DNA from: CAWEHT01 sp963808455
Lineage (GTDB): Bacteria > Chloroflexota > Anaerolineae > CG2-30-64-16
Assembly (NCBI GenBank): GCA_963808455.1
Contig: CAWEHT010000293.1
Location: forward strand, 1 to 6,584
DNA length: 6,584 nt
Direction: 5' to 3'
In this document: piece after piece, positions 6,085-6,584 of the stretch
Position numbering within the stretch: position 1 is the stretch's first letter
Layout: each line of letters begins with the position of its first letter
Program-made: the position numbers and the translations under genes
The notes under the pieces: model-generated
Databases searched by the model: none
What the model saw: the letters and a program-made list of their open reading frames with translations, nothing else
What the model was told of the DNA's origin: nothing

Positions 6085-6579
6085 ACGGTGTGGGTTCTCG
6101 ACTGCTTTTCAGGACCTGAGAGACCTCGTGGGATATTTTGTTTGGCCTAAGCGCGCCAAGGCCGGGAGAGAGGGCGCCTGATCGGTCGCGACCTGTTTCT
6201 CTCCAATGGGGAGCAGACCTCGGGGGACATGAGCGCACCTTGAGCTCATGGCCAGACTGTGGGGAAGCTCCACCGCAGGGGGCGCAGAACTCGGAGGACG
6301 CGAGCGAGCGCACGCGAGGCCAGCTTGGGTTTCCCTCCTCATCGCGGAGGATTTGGGCTCTCGACCCGCCGCGCTTCAGATGAGACCCCCCATGTTCACT
6401 TTGCGCCGAGCGCGCGGCGGCGTGTACACGCGTCGCAAAATCTCAGGCTCGAAAAACCTGGCTTGCCGCAGGAAACTTACCAGAAACAGGTCTGTGGGTA
6501 TCTGCAAGTATCGCGGAGCAGACCCTTCGCCTGCTACGTGGAGGTGATCGGCCTCGGTTTCGGTGAGGCGGGTCTGCAT
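6083..6579 (-). CDS. Unrecognised small protein, probably frameshifted at a run of six G
   Basis: I do not recognise this gene. Read straight, ATG at 6579 opens 67 codons (MQTRLTETEADHLHVAGEG, then RYLQIPTDLFLVSFLRQ) and stops at 6376. Just before that stop is ATGGGGGG. One more G there would carry the frame through about 100 further codons with GC-rich third positions (RAQILRDEEGNPSWPRVR, then FCAPCGG) to the TAG at 6083, which overlaps the ribosome site of the SWIM gene. This would make a protein of about 165 residues with a Cys-x2-Cys-Gly-Gly element. It is co-directional with the SWIM and ATPase genes and may be the first gene of that operon in view. The upstream end is only five bases from the window edge, so the start and ribosome site cannot be judged. 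If the join is wrong, 6083-6375 is a non-coding leader in which I see no convincing promoter. Confidence 0.4.
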
Positions 6580-6584
6580 GCTAG

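Noticed and set aside
6121..6165. Possible minus-strand promoter upstream of the SWIM gene (TTGGCG, then an AT-rich patch)
   Set aside because: The -10 candidates match poorly at any sensible spacing, and the patch may lie inside the upstream small gene.
6190..6524. 11-base inverted repeat (6190-6200 with 6482-6492) and 10-base direct repeat (6210-6219 with 6515-6524)
   Set aside because: Short, widely spaced and inside probable coding sequence; not flanking a recognisable element, so chance is the simpler explanation.
1..6584. CRISPR array, tRNA or rRNA gene, insertion sequence, integrase or attachment site
   Set aside because: I found no regularly spaced repeats, no tRNA cloverleaf, no transposase or integrase motifs and no paired terminal repeats.

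Overview
The window is GC-rich bacterial DNA. It carries a housekeeping aminoacyl-tRNA synthetase gene under a T-box riboswitch, a secreted lipoprotein, a polyphosphate kinase, and an operon-like group of genes of phage or mobile-element type. T-box control of valS is known from Firmicutes, Actinobacteria, Chloroflexota and a few relatives. The lipoprotein's C-terminal Ig-like module resembles ones common in Chloroflexota secreted proteins. A Chloroflexota or related GC-rich bacterium is therefore my best guess, but it is an inference without database support.

Layout. Positions 1-1168 (minus strand) hold the N-terminal third to half of valyl-tRNA synthetase, cut by the window edge. Its leader (about 1192-1516, minus) is a complete T-box riboswitch: a consensus sigma70 promoter with a 17-base spacer, Stem I with AGTA/GAA motifs and a GTC valine specifier, the T-box sequence, and mutually exclusive antiterminator and terminator. 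A divergent gene (1727-2684, plus) encodes a lipoprotein with an HNH-like nuclease domain, a Pro/Thr/Ala linker and an Ig-like module; a one-base frameshift lies inside that last module. Next, on the same strand, is ppk2 (2787-3807), whose Lys-rich N-terminus is out of frame with its catalytic core. Convergent to it on the minus strand, reading from the right edge leftwards, are a small unrecognised frameshifted gene (6579-6083), a SWIM zinc-finger protein (about 6073-5144) and a RecA-fold AAA_24/Sak4-like ATPase (5071-3773).

How the parts work together. ValS expression should rise when uncharged tRNA-Val accumulates. The lipoprotein nuclease and Ppk2 could both touch phosphorus economy (extracellular DNA breakdown, polyphosphate use), but only adjacency supports that. 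The most interesting pair is the SWIM protein with the RecA-like ATPase. It recalls the eukaryotic and archaeal Shu/SWS1-SWSAP1 recombination mediators, in which a SWIM protein partners a Rad51 paralogue. The ATPase keeps a perfect Walker A, but both acidic residues expected for hydrolysis are replaced (E to G at 48, D to N at 92).

Caution. Two genes show clear reading-frame breaks and two more show probable ones; two of the four break sites coincide with G homopolymers. The SWIM gene's best-placed start codon reads ATA. Either the assembly contains indel and base errors, or this stretch is decaying. The valS part reads cleanly throughout.
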